From an uncultured Eggerthella sp. (GTDB lineage Bacteria; Actinomycetota; Coriobacteriia; Coriobacteriales; Eggerthellaceae): 64,000 bases of DNA. The notes beneath the pieces were generated by a model. It had not been told where the DNA came from, did no database searches, and worked only from the letters and a program-made list of their open reading frames with translations. The translations under genes and the position numbers were made by a program. Shown one piece after another: positions 1 to 8,334 of this stretch. The stretch is taken from assembly GCA_900538545.1 (NCBI GenBank), contig UPYK01000004.1:57279-121278 (forward strand), given 5' to 3'. Within the stretch, counting starts at the first letter, position 1, and each line of letters begins with the position of its first letter.

Positions 1-814
1 GAGTATTCTCTTTTCCCAGTATCACTTCCACATTCATCTCACCAAAACGTATACCAAGCGTCCTCACGAGACGCTGAAGAGCATCTTTTATGCTCTTCTT
101 TTGCTCAGCAGAAAGGTTCGTGGGTGTTTTCTTACCTGTCGGAACTAATTCCACAGCCGCATCACGCACGCAATCCATAAGTCCCCAGAAACGAACCTCT
201 CCATCAATAACGAAGATATCGCCCCCGATTACGCAAGGGTACTCCTTCTCGATATACTCTTCAGCAATAAGAACACCGTTATTGTTGATCTTATCGGCAG
301 CTTCTACCGCCAAGACGAACGATGCCTGGTCTTCAACAATGGAAACGCCTTTGCTTCCTGATGAATCGGTAGGCTTCACCACGATCGGAAGAGTGAAGCT
401 CTGGAGCGATTCCCATGTCTTTTCTAGGTCGTCTTTTGCCGAGAACGCCATCGAAGCGGGGCAAGGGAAGCCCTGTTGCTTTAGGTGTTCGCGAAAAAGA
501 TGCTTCTGAGACATCGTTTCGACCGCTGAGAGCGGATTGGTCGGCAAGCCCAATTCTTCGGCAACAGCAGCCGCGATAGGACTTGCGGGGTCAGTCGCAT
601 ACGCCAGAACGCCTTCGACGCGCTCCTTACGAGCAACTTCAAGAACAGCATCTCTATCGGTAGTGCTTACCGGATAATAAACATCTGCGATGAATTGCCC
701 TGGATTATCAGGCAGATAATCGCAGAGAACCGTACGATAGCCGAGACGCTTCGCCGTCTCGATCGCAATAAGCTGATGAGGCGATCCTCCGAGCATGAGC
801 AAAGATCTAGTCAT
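1..814 (-). CDS. ATP-grasp domain protein, 3' end missing (runs off left edge)
   Basis: The minus strand reads open from an ATG at 814 to the edge, giving about 271 residues without a stop. The N-terminus (MTRSLLMLGGSPHQLIAIE) is a Rossmann-like preATP-grasp start. Further on, VVKPTDSSGSKGVSIV is the glycine-rich ATP-binding loop of ATP-grasp ligases, followed by an acidic LIAEEYIE segment that would contribute to metal and ATP binding. The ATG lies inside the last codons of the upstream aminotransferase gene (8-nt overlap), so the two are probably translated together. Family knowledge: such carbamoyl-phosphate-synthase-like ligases join carboxylates to amines. In a glycan operon the likely job is adding an amino acid or similar group to an amino sugar, but that is inference. 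The C-terminal domain is not visible. Confidence 0.8.
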   Translation of the reverse strand, partial: MTRSLLMLGGSPHQLIAIETAKRLGYRTVLCDYLPDNPGQFIADVYYPVSTTDRDAVLEVARKERVEGVLAYATDPASPIAAAVAEELGLPTNPLSAVETMSQKHLFREHLKQQGFPCPASMAFSAKDDLEKTWESLQSFTLPIVVKPTDSSGSKGVSIVEDQASFVLAVEAADKINNNGVLIAEEYIEKEYPCVIGGDIFVIDGEVRFWGLMDCVRDAAVELVPTGKKTPTNLSAEQKKSIKDALQRLVRTLGIRFGEMNVEVILGKENT

Positions 815-1943
815 GCGCTGCCTCCAACAGGATCTCGCATATCCGGTCAACGTCTTCGAGGGAAAGATCGGCATACAGAGGCAAGGTTATGACCTTAGAA
901 GCTACTCGCTTGGCGATTGGCGTAGTATCGCTCGAGTACATCTCTCGATAACAGGCAAAATCAGTAACGAGAGGATAGAAATACTTGCGTGCTCCTATGC
1001 CCTGTTCGGCCAACTTATCGAATATCTCATCGCGCGAGGCTCCAAAGGCGTCGGAATCCACCACAACAGGAAGGTAGGCGTAATTGTGTTCCACATTCGC
1101 TGGAGGGATACACAAAGACAGTCCCGGCACATCTGAAAGAAGTTCGTAATACCTTTCGGCGACCTGTTTGCGTTTCGCTATCTCACTTGCCACGTGGTGC
1201 AGATTGCAAAGCCCCATTGCAGCAGCAAATTCGTTCATCTTCGCATTGCCACCCACAAAATCACACGACTCAGAGTCTTTCATGCCAAAGTTCGCATGAC
1301 TTACCAGCTCTACTGCAAGCTGGGGATCCTTAAAAGAAGCTGCTCCACCTTCAATGGTGTTGAACACCTTCGTAGCATGGAAGCTGAACATGCTCGCGTC
1401 GCCAAAACGCGCTACCGAAACACCATCTTCCTTCACGCCAAAGGCATGCGCCGCATCATAGATGACTTTCAAATCGTATTTTTTTGCAATGCGCTCGATC
1501 TGTTCATGATCGCAAAGATTCCCGTATACATGGACGGGCACGATCGCGCAGGTGTTCTCCGTAATAAGCGACTCGATCTTCTCAGGGTCGATCGTATAAT
1601 CGCTCGAACGAATATCGCAAAAAACCGGCTTGAGACCTTTGCGAGCCAATGCATTGGTCGTGCTCACAAAGGTAAAAGGAGTGGTGATAACTTCATTACG
1701 CCCATCATGCCCCAATTCAAGGGCTTCAACAATGTTTTCGAGCGCCAAATGCCCATTGGTGAAAAGCGCAAGATTTGACGTGTCCAAAAAACCTTGCAAG
1801 GCAGTTTCGAGTTCGCGATGTTTTTCCCCTCGGTTAGTAAGCCATCTGCTCTCCCAAAGCGACGCTATTTCAGCGCAATACTCTTCATAAGGAGGCATCG
1901 AAGGGCGTGTTACTACTATCTGCGAACTAGAAATCGGTATCAT
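807..1943 (-). CDS. DegT/DnrJ/EryC1/StrS family sugar aminotransferase
   Basis: PLP-dependent aminotransferase of about 378 residues. With the start at 1943, the Schiff-base lysine is K192 in FSFHATKVFNTIEGG, and D163 in YDAAHAFG is placed to contact the pyridine nitrogen. These motifs are typical of nucleotide-sugar aminotransferases such as those making dTDP-4-amino-4,6-dideoxy sugars. The open frame extends upstream to 2027, but those residues only read through the end of rmlA. ATGs at 1949 and 1943 overlap the rmlA stop and fit translational coupling, so I use 1943. Immediately downstream is an ATP-grasp ligase gene, also overlapping. Since rmlA makes dTDP-glucose, an amino-deoxyhexose for a surface glycan is the likely product. 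The exact sugar cannot be read from sequence. Confidence 0.9.
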   Translation of the reverse strand: MIPISSSQIVVTRPSMPPYEEYCAEIASLWESRWLTNRGEKHRELETALQGFLDTSNLALFTNGHLALENIVEALELGHDGRNEVITTPFTFVSTTNALARKGLKPVFCDIRSSDYTIDPEKIESLITENTCAIVPVHVYGNLCDHEQIERIAKKYDLKVIYDAAHAFGVKEDGVSVARFGDASMFSFHATKVFNTIEGGAASFKDPQLAVELVSHANFGMKDSESCDFVGGNAKMNEFAAAMGLCNLHHVASEIAKRKQVAERYYELLSDVPGLSLCIPPANVEHNYAYLPVVVDSDAFGASRDEIFDKLAEQGIGARKYFYPLVTDFACYREMYSSDTTPIAKRVASKVITLPLYADLSLEDVDRICEILLEAAHD

Positions 1944-2844
1944 CCTCATAAGAATCGGAAAGAAGGCTTCCGCGCACCCTGCGCTCATATACCGCATAGA
2001 GATATTGGCCGTAGGGAGATTTCGCATATTTGTCGGCTGCGGCTTTCAGGGTATCGCCGTCGATCCAGCTGTTGTTGTAAGCGATCTCTTCTAGCGATGC
2101 GATCTGAATGCCCTGGTTCTTTTCTACAACACGTACGTATTCCGTTGCCGCATAGAGGCTTTCCATGGTGCCAGCATCGAACCAAGCAGAACCGCGATGC
2201 AGCAGCTCTACCGACAACGAGCCATCTTCCAAATACATGCGATTCAGGTCAGTGATCTCAAGCTCCCCACGAGAAGAAGGAAGGATCTGTTTCGCCCATT
2301 CAACTGCGCGGCTATCGTAAAAATAGAGCCCTGTCACTGCATAATTACTTTTAGGATTCTCCGGCTTTTCCTCAAGAGACACAGCCATGCCATCCTCATC
2401 GAACTCAACGATGCCAAAACGCTGCGGATCAGGGACATAATAGCCGAATATCGTTGCGCCATAGTCTTTTGTTGCAGCTCTCCTCAAGCGAGAAGTTAAG
2501 CCGCCACCGTAGAAAATGTTATCGCCAAGAGTAAGCGCAACAGAGTCATCTCCGATGAAATCCTCGCCGATGAGCAAAGCCTGTGCTAAGCCCTCAGGAT
2601 CCAGCTGTTCTTTATATGACAGACTCACCCCATATTGGGAGCCATCGCCGAGCAAGCGATGGAATTTTGGAAGATCGCGTGGCGAACTGATCACGAGAAT
2701 ATCTCGAATACCCGCCAACATAAGAATCGACAACGGATAGAAGATCATCGGCTTATCGTATACCGGTAGCAGTTGTTTTGAAGTGACCGAAGTGAGCGGA
2801 TAGAGACGCGTTCCACTGCCACCCGCAAGAATAATGCCCTTCAT
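1927..2844 (-). CDS. rmlA: Glucose-1-phosphate thymidylyltransferase (RmlA)
   Basis: Converts glucose-1-phosphate and dTTP to dTDP-glucose, the first step of dTDP-deoxysugar synthesis. The N-terminus carries the nucleotidyltransferase signature (ILAGGSGTRLYPLT) followed by SKQLLPVYDKPMIFYP, diagnostic of RmlA. At 305 residues it is slightly longer than the usual 290 or so, with an acidic, charged C-terminal tail ending EDDTDF. It lies in the minus-strand glycan operon between the Wzz-like gene and the aminotransferase, and its end overlaps the aminotransferase start. No rmlB, rmlC or rmlD is visible in the window; they may lie beyond the left edge or elsewhere. Confidence 0.95.
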   Translation of the reverse strand: MKGIILAGGSGTRLYPLTSVTSKQLLPVYDKPMIFYPLSILMLAGIRDILVISSPRDLPKFHRLLGDGSQYGVSLSYKEQLDPEGLAQALLIGEDFIGDDSVALTLGDNIFYGGGLTSRLRRAATKDYGATIFGYYVPDPQRFGIVEFDEDGMAVSLEEKPENPKSNYAVTGLYFYDSRAVEWAKQILPSSRGELEITDLNRMYLEDGSLSVELLHRGSAWFDAGTMESLYAATEYVRVVEKNQGIQIASLEEIAYNNSWIDGDTLKAAADKYAKSPYGQYLYAVYERRVRGSLLSDSYEDDTDF

Positions 2845-2911
2845 CGCGTTCCGCCTAAGTATTTTGCCTGTTTGTATAGCATTTTGTTTCTCTAACCCTG
2901 TTGCACACTGG

Positions 2912-3859
2912 CTATTTTGTCGCGAGGTACACCACGCCGATTATATTAGCTTTTGCCAAATGAAGCTCGTCGATCATATTCGAAAGGGCACTGCGCGAAT
3001 CAAGCCATTCGCGCACGCAGAGAATCGTTATATCTGCTTCTTTTGCGATATAGACCGAACCTATGCCTTCCGAAAGAGAAGGACATTCAACGATCGTGAG
3101 GATTCCCGGAAGGGCGGCGCTCTTGAACCCTTCTGCATGCGGATTTCCCTTGGTGCGGCTTACTGCCACGCCAGAATGTTCGAAAACACTGGTGAGCTCC
3201 GCGCAAGTAAGGGTTGCACCCGTAAGACCTGCGGGAATAACCGCTATGGTGCTGAGCGGCTCTTCGCTTAGGAAGCGGATGTTGGCAAGAAGCTTTTCGC
3301 CTCTATCACGATTAGGAATTCTCCCGATGATAGGGAGATCGAAGAGCGTAACAATATCGTTCTCTGATTTGATCGGCTTCTTTATCGCATCGATCACGAT
3401 AAGCGCACAGATCGAAAGGAATACTCCAAGAACAAGAGCTATCGCAATGAGCTTCAAAAGGCCAGGAGAAATGCGTTCGGCATAGGTCGCTTCATTTGTA
3501 GTGATCGTGAACGCGGCATTGACTTTGCGTATTTCGTCAGCCGTAGCATTGATGGCTGAATTTGCAGCGGAGATACATCCGTTGTAGTCGGATCCTTCAG
3601 CAAATATAGTGATCGTGCGATAAGCCGTATCGGCTTTGGAGGTTACGGTGATGCCATTTTGAGAGAAGAGCTCTGCTTCACTTTGGGCAAAACCGCCAGT
3701 TAAGGCAATGTCTGCATCAGTAATAAGGGTAGCTTTTGCTTCGTATGTTGAAGGTGCGAGCAGGGTTACGACAACCGTGATCACCGCACAAGCAATAGGG
3801 ATGGCGATCGCTATCTTCAGATAATGACGAAGGAGTCTCAACAGATCAGAAAAGGTCAT
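2912..3859 (-). CDS. Wzz-like polysaccharide chain-length protein with degenerate BY-kinase-like half
   Basis: A 315-residue membrane protein. Residues about 15-37 and 138-160 are hydrophobic segments flanking an extracytoplasmic domain, the Wzz/PCP layout of chain-length regulators. The cytoplasmic part after about residue 185 resembles the fold of bacterial tyrosine kinases (CpsD/Wzc type): FLSEEPLSTIAVIPAGLTG sits where those proteins carry a Walker A loop. Here that loop lacks the GKT/S residues, and no tyrosine-rich tail is present, so it is probably not an active kinase. An upstream TTG at 3862 is also in frame, but the ATG at 3859 has a GGAG six bases before it. It lies between the LoaP-like gene and rmlA. 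Confidence 0.75.
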   Translation of the reverse strand: MTFSDLLRLLRHYLKIAIAIPIACAVITVVVTLLAPSTYEAKATLITDADIALTGGFAQSEAELFSQNGITVTSKADTAYRTITIFAEGSDYNGCISAANSAINATADEIRKVNAAFTITTNEATYAERISPGLLKLIAIALVLGVFLSICALIVIDAIKKPIKSENDIVTLFDLPIIGRIPNRDRGEKLLANIRFLSEEPLSTIAVIPAGLTGATLTCAELTSVFEHSGVAVSRTKGNPHAEGFKSAALPGILTIVECPSLSEGIGSVYIAKEADITILCVREWLDSRSALSNMIDELHLAKANIIGVVYLATK

Positions 3860-3943
3860 CAATAGCTCCTGTCTGTTGCCAGATATTTTGTTTAGTTGCG
3901 TTCATTCTGCATTTCTCTATCTTGTGTAGTACGAATAAGCTTG

Positions 3944-4462
3944 TCAATTATTTTTATGAACCACTTCGAGGCCAATCGTTGCGGTTGTAGTTCTACCGAA
4001 CATAGTCATTTCGATCAATGCTCGCCTTTTATGTCGGTCGATCTTCTTGATGATCGCTTCCTGCCCGAATAACGGCCCTTGGGTAACCGTGATGGTCTCT
4101 CCTTCGATATAGCCCTCGCTCATGCGCACACAATAGGCATCATCAGTGAAGGCAACGATCCAGTCTTTCTCCTCTTCAGAAAGAGGCGTGATCTCATTCT
4201 TCTGGCCGTTCTGTCCCAAAAGGCGTGTAGTTGCTGGGACTTTCTTGAGTTCGCTCAGAAGCGCGAGGATCGAATCGGTGACCATGAACAGATACCCTGG
4301 AAAAAGCATGCGACGCACACGCTTCCATTCTCCTTGGATCTTGCGCATCGTTTCGTATTCCGGAAGGAAAGCATCCTGCAGAATAGCAGGATCGATCATC
4401 TGTTTACACATATCTCGCACGGCTACTTCTTGTCCGCTATTGACTTGAGCGACATACCACAT
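3944..4462 (-). CDS. loaP: LoaP/NusG-family antiterminator
   Basis: 172 residues with an N-terminal NusG (NGN) domain beginning MWYVAQVNSGQE, a central FPGYLFM segment typical of NusG paralogues, and a C-terminal KOW-like stretch (ITVTQGPLFGQEAIIKKIDRH). Specialised NusG paralogues of the LoaP type sit at the head of long polysaccharide or antibiotic operons and let RNA polymerase read through terminators. This gene precedes the wzz-like, rmlA and aminotransferase genes on the same strand, which fits. AGGA lies about six bases before the ATG. Assignment to LoaP rather than RfaH or UpxY rests on length, context and phylum, not on an alignment. Confidence 0.8.
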   Translation of the reverse strand: MWYVAQVNSGQEVAVRDMCKQMIDPAILQDAFLPEYETMRKIQGEWKRVRRMLFPGYLFMVTDSILALLSELKKVPATTRLLGQNGQKNEITPLSEEEKDWIVAFTDDAYCVRMSEGYIEGETITVTQGPLFGQEAIIKKIDRHKRRALIEMTMFGRTTTATIGLEVVHKNN

Positions 4463-4682
4463 GTCTGTTCCTATCCTCGGGCCAAAGCACCGTGTTTGCC
4501 GAGAGTCTTGCGTGCATAGCTTCGCCCTTTTCAGGGGTCTGAATCTTTCAACACGCTCTTCAAACTCTCACGGCTCACGAAACGCGCTTGGCGACGATTT
4601 CGATTCCTTAAGATATGTGCGCGCATCTTGCGAAATACTGCATCCTATATCTGGGCGCAGTTCGAGCAAGATACAACAATAT

Positions 4683-4711
4683 ATGGTATCAGTTCATAGG
4701 TTTTCGGTAAA
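4683..4711 (-). promoter_or_regulatory. Candidate sigma-70-type promoter for the loaP glycan operon
   Basis: Read on the minus strand, TTTACC (4711-4706) and TACCAT (4688-4683) are separated by 17 bases. This would give a leader of about 215 nt before the loaP start at 4462. It was found by eye and rests only on hexamer similarity and spacing. The rest of the 4463-4990 interval has no convincing gene. It holds an inverted repeat AAACGGC/GCCGTTT at 4839-4864, upstream of this promoter and without a T-run. Confidence 0.3.
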
Positions 4712-4991
4712 CAAATTAGGGCTTCTACCAGCCAAACGGCATGCTTAGCTGCGTTAGTTTCACAGCTTGATGCGCAAGTGCTCCATCTTACGAAAATGCG
4801 CATGTAAAAGAAGCAGGATTGGCGTAGCTGTAGCATGAAAACGGCAGCTCGGAGGCCGCCGTTTGAAGGATAAATAATGCGAGGTCCACGGTTGATGCAC
4901 CACTTCGTTGCTTTGGTTGCGCGATTACAGCGCCATCCTGCGTCGAACGAAACCGATCTTTTCTAGCTTCTTAAAGGTGAAGACTGGATAC

Positions 4992-5029
4992 AAAAAAAGC
5001 GGCCAGGGTTTTGCTTTACCCTGACCGCT
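4992..5029 (-). terminator. Rho-independent terminator of the NSS symporter gene
   Basis: On the minus strand AGCGGTCAGGG pairs with CCCTGGCCGCT (one mismatched pair) around a 10-nt loop, followed by seven T residues. It lies about 40 bases past the stop of the symporter gene at 5071. Confidence 0.9.
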
Positions 5030-5070
5030 CTGCGCATGCGTTGCTACGTTGAATCCGCTCTTTCGCTCGG

Positions 5071-6453
5071 CTAGATCGTCATGAAGCCGAGGAATTGGGC
5101 GAGGAACGAGATGAACACGATCGCGATCAGGATGGGCGCGATGTACTTGATCATGATGCGCCACGCTGCACGCCAACGGAACTTCGATGAGGCCATGATT
5201 TCTTCCTCGATGATCTTCGGCTTGATGCACCAACCAACGAAGATGCAGGTCAGGAATGCTACGATCGGCATCATGATGGTGTTCGAGACAAAGTCGAAGA
5301 AGTCGAGCAGCGAAGTGCCCGCACCCAACGGCTCGATGAACGAAAGACCGTTGTAGCCCAGGTTCACGAACACAGCCGCAACACCGATGATCACGAACGT
5401 GAGCACAGTTGCCTTCTTGCGCGAGCATTTCGCGCCGTCATGCATGATCGAAACGCAGGTCTCCATGAGCGAGATCGCCGAGGTGAGCGCTGCGAAGATA
5501 ACGAGCAAGAAGAACAGCACGCCGATAACGGGTGCGAAATCGCCAAACGATGCGAACATCTGCGGCAACACGATGAACATGAGACCGGGGCCGGAATTTT
5601 CGGTAACCGCCTCAGGCGAACCCAGCGCAACGAATGCCGCTGGCACGATCATGAGGCCCGCCAAGAACGAAACACCGATATCGAAGCCCGCAACACGGAT
5701 CGCGCTCGAAGTGAGCGAGTCGCGCTGCTTCATGTAGGAGCCATAGGTGACCATGATGCCCATCGCGATGGACAGCGAGAAGAACATCTGTCCCAGCGCC
5801 GCAACCACGAGCTCTATCGAGAACGCAGAGAAATCGGGCACCAGATAATAGGCAGCGCCATCGAGCGCGCCAGGCTGGCAGAGCGTGTAGACAACCAGGA
5901 TGACCGTCATGATGATAAGCGCTGGCATCATGATCAGGTTAGCCTTCTCAATACCGCCCTTGATGCCGCGCGACACGACGAAGAACACGATAGCCATGAA
6001 GATGAAGAGCCAGATATACGACTCAAAACTGCTGGTGATGAAGCTAGAGAAGTACGTACCGCCATCGCCGATCATGGTTGCGGGATCGAAGAAATACGCA
6101 CCGACGTACTTCGCCACCCAGCCACCGATCACGCAATAGTACGGCGTGATGATGAACGGAACGAGCGAAGCCAGGATGCCAATGAAGGCATACTTCTTGC
6201 CGAACAGCTTGAACGCGCCGATGGTAGACTGGCGCGTCTTACGACCGAGCGCGATCTCGACAAGCAGAAGCGACAGACCAAAGGTGAACACGAGCACCAA
6301 GTAGGTGAGCAAGAACATACCGCCACCATACTTCGCCGCCAGATACGGGAAGCGCCACAGATTACCCAAGCCGACCGCAGAAGCGGCTGCAGCCAAGATG
6401 AATGCCCATTTGCTTGACCAGGTGTCACGAGCAGCATGTGCAAGTTGAGACAT
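5071..6453 (-). CDS. Neurotransmitter:sodium symporter (NSS/SNF) family transporter
   Basis: A 460-residue, roughly 12-helix Na+-coupled symporter of the LeuT fold. The first helix contains SAVGLGNLWRFPYLAAKYGGG, nearly the family signature for helix 1, whose unwound section binds substrate and sodium in LeuT. The family imports amino acids or related compounds; the substrate cannot be read here. The frame is open to 6507, but the ATG at 6453 is preceded by GGGGGA at good spacing and gives the normal N-terminus (MSQLAHAARDTWSSKWAFIL). It is a single-gene unit ending in a strong terminator. Confidence 0.92.
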   Translation of the reverse strand: MSQLAHAARDTWSSKWAFILAAAASAVGLGNLWRFPYLAAKYGGGMFLLTYLVLVFTFGLSLLLVEIALGRKTRQSTIGAFKLFGKKYAFIGILASLVPFIITPYYCVIGGWVAKYVGAYFFDPATMIGDGGTYFSSFITSSFESYIWLFIFMAIVFFVVSRGIKGGIEKANLIMMPALIIMTVILVVYTLCQPGALDGAAYYLVPDFSAFSIELVVAALGQMFFSLSIAMGIMVTYGSYMKQRDSLTSSAIRVAGFDIGVSFLAGLMIVPAAFVALGSPEAVTENSGPGLMFIVLPQMFASFGDFAPVIGVLFFLLVIFAALTSAISLMETCVSIMHDGAKCSRKKATVLTFVIIGVAAVFVNLGYNGLSFIEPLGAGTSLLDFFDFVSNTIMMPIVAFLTCIFVGWCIKPKIIEEEIMASSKFRWRAAWRIMIKYIAPILIAIVFISFLAQFLGFMTI

Positions 6454-6643
6454 AGATCCCCCATTCAGGTTCAATTCGTTCGCTCGCTGATCCAGTTCGA
6501 TTCGCACTGGATCGGTTCGCGATATTGCTAGACACGTTGATTTGTATTGCTACGAAGAATAGCAAAAGAACCTTAAAATCTTCACAAGAATGACCGCGCA
6601 GGAGCAAGCGGCGAACGTGAACGGGCTGCGAACATTCCCAGCG

Positions 6644-8287
6644 CTACAGATTGCGCGCGCGGCGACGAGCACGCGCGGCGGCCGCAGAAAGCACCGTGGC
6701 AGAAGGCAGCGGCTCGGTATTCTGCTCAGGCTGCTTCTTGCTATGCTTGCCTTCAGGTTGAGGGTCCTGTGCTGCGGCTTCGCTAGTGCCGCTCACGGCG
6801 GCAGCATGTCGGGCTCTTCGCTCCGATGAAGCCCGCGCCCCAGCATAGACTTGCGAGAAATCGAACTTGGTGGCTTCACTCGAGTCAGAAGTCTCGGCTG
6901 AAGCGCTCGATTCCCTTTGGCCAGTAGACTCATCAGCCAAAACCCGCTCTTCTGCAACCGGCTTCACAGGTTCAACTTTTGGCAATTCACGCTCGAGCGC
7001 TGCATGCGAAGCTGAAGGAGTTGCTTGGCTTTCTGCAAATGAAGAAGATTGGTCCGCTCCTGAAGAGCTTGCAGGGGCAGCCTCTGCGGTTTGGGTTTCT
7101 GCCGCGCTGGATGCCTCCAGCGAAGAGGCTGGCATCGTTGCCGCAGGCGCACTTATCGAATCGACCACAACAGCTTGAGCATCGCTCGTCATGAAAGCGC
7201 TGACAGCAGAGGCCTCTTCAGAAGAGCAGGCATCGAGATTCGGGCCACGAGGGATCACGATCTCGCGGTCTTGCTCTTTTTCCTGGCGCCACCGCGCCCA
7301 GCGCGCAGCAGGTGATGAATCCGCTGCACCAGTGCGTTTCTTGGCCTTCTTCGAAGACTTCTTCCCCTTCTCCGTACTGGCCTTAGGAGTTTCTTCGACC
7401 ACCTTAGGAGCAGGCTCTTCGAGCGTTGAAACCGGCGGAATATCCTCGATCGCATCGGAAAGGTGCTGATCAGGAGCAAGTTCACCGCGCAGCCCACTCG
7501 GGCGAGGATCGTAGTAGAAGTGCTGCTCAGCGTAGGTCACATGCCAGAGCACAAGTCCTTCAGCAGGCGCGTTCTGTCCTGCTGCCTGTCGGTTGCGCGC
7601 CGCGAGCACCTCGCCCACCCACTCGGGCGTGCGTTTCCCGCGACCAACCAACACGAGCGTACCCACCATCGTGCGCACCATAGAATGCAAGAACGCGTTC
7701 CCGATGACCGTGATCACGATGAAGTTCGAATTCCAGATCTGCTCTTGCTTGAACGAGATATCGGCAACATAGCGATGCGTGGGCTTATCCTTCGCTGAAA
7801 CCGCCATGCAGAAGCTCTTGAAATCGTGCTCGCCCAGCAGATGCGTAGAAGCCTGCTTCATCGCCTCAACATCGAGCGGCTTGCCCAGATGCCAGCAGAA
7901 CTTCTCCATGAGCAGGGGCGCAGCCACATCGGTACAGATGTAGTAACGATATTCGCGCATAACGGCCGAGAACCGTGCCGAAAAATCCTCTGGCATAGGG
8001 CGCACTGAGCGGAACGAGATCTCTTCATGCGTAAGCGCGTTGAGCGATTTCAGAAGTGAATCGGGCTTGCGGCGAAACCACTCATCGGGGAGCAGATCGA
8101 AGCTGATCACCTGGCAAAGCGCATGAACGCCAGCGTCGGTCCTGCCAGCGCACGTGGTATCGATGCGCCGACGAAACAGCAGCTCAAGGGCATCTTCGAT
8201 ATTTCCCTGAACCGTAAGCTGCCCATTCTGCCGCGCGAAGCCCGAAAAAGGCTCTCCGTTGTACGAAAACCACGCTGCGACCCTCAT
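6644..8287 (-). CDS. truA: tRNA pseudouridine(38-40) synthase TruA with long low-complexity tail
   Basis: Residues 1 to about 255 are a complete TruA: Rossmann-like start MRVAAWFSYNGEPFSGF, the catalytic motif CAGRTDAGVHA with the nucleophile at D51, and a normal end near LVLWHVTYAEQHFYYD. It modifies positions 38-40 of tRNA anticodon arms. Residues about 256-547 are an added tail rich in Ala, Ser, Glu and Pro, with a Lys-rich patch (KGKKSSKKAKKRTG) and an Arg-rich end (AAAARARRRARNL). It looks disordered and is unlike any domain I recognise. The family is normally about 250-270 residues. The gene begins 47 bases after dnaE on the same strand. The frame stays open into dnaE to 8821, but that part is a shadow. 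Confidence 0.9.
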   Translation of the reverse strand: MRVAAWFSYNGEPFSGFARQNGQLTVQGNIEDALELLFRRRIDTTCAGRTDAGVHALCQVISFDLLPDEWFRRKPDSLLKSLNALTHEEISFRSVRPMPEDFSARFSAVMREYRYYICTDVAAPLLMEKFCWHLGKPLDVEAMKQASTHLLGEHDFKSFCMAVSAKDKPTHRYVADISFKQEQIWNSNFIVITVIGNAFLHSMVRTMVGTLVLVGRGKRTPEWVGEVLAARNRQAAGQNAPAEGLVLWHVTYAEQHFYYDPRPSGLRGELAPDQHLSDAIEDIPPVSTLEEPAPKVVEETPKASTEKGKKSSKKAKKRTGAADSSPAARWARWRQEKEQDREIVIPRGPNLDACSSEEASAVSAFMTSDAQAVVVDSISAPAATMPASSLEASSAAETQTAEAAPASSSGADQSSSFAESQATPSASHAALERELPKVEPVKPVAEERVLADESTGQRESSASAETSDSSEATKFDFSQVYAGARASSERRARHAAAVSGTSEAAAQDPQPEGKHSKKQPEQNTEPLPSATVLSAAAARARRRARNL

Positions 8288-8334
8288 GAACGCCGCCCCG
8301 TTCTGTGGTTGTGCCTGCTTGCCATGATGCGCCT

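Noticed and set aside
1944..2027. Longer start for the DegT aminotransferase
   Set aside because: The extra residues only read through the end of rmlA; ATGs overlapping the rmlA stop fit coupling.
4645..4836. 63-residue minus-strand ORF upstream of loaP
   Set aside because: No ribosome site or family resemblance; it spans the candidate promoter.
5440..6417. 325-residue plus-strand ORF antisense to the symporter
   Set aside because: The composition (Arg/Glu/His-rich repeats) is what an antisense frame of a membrane protein gives.
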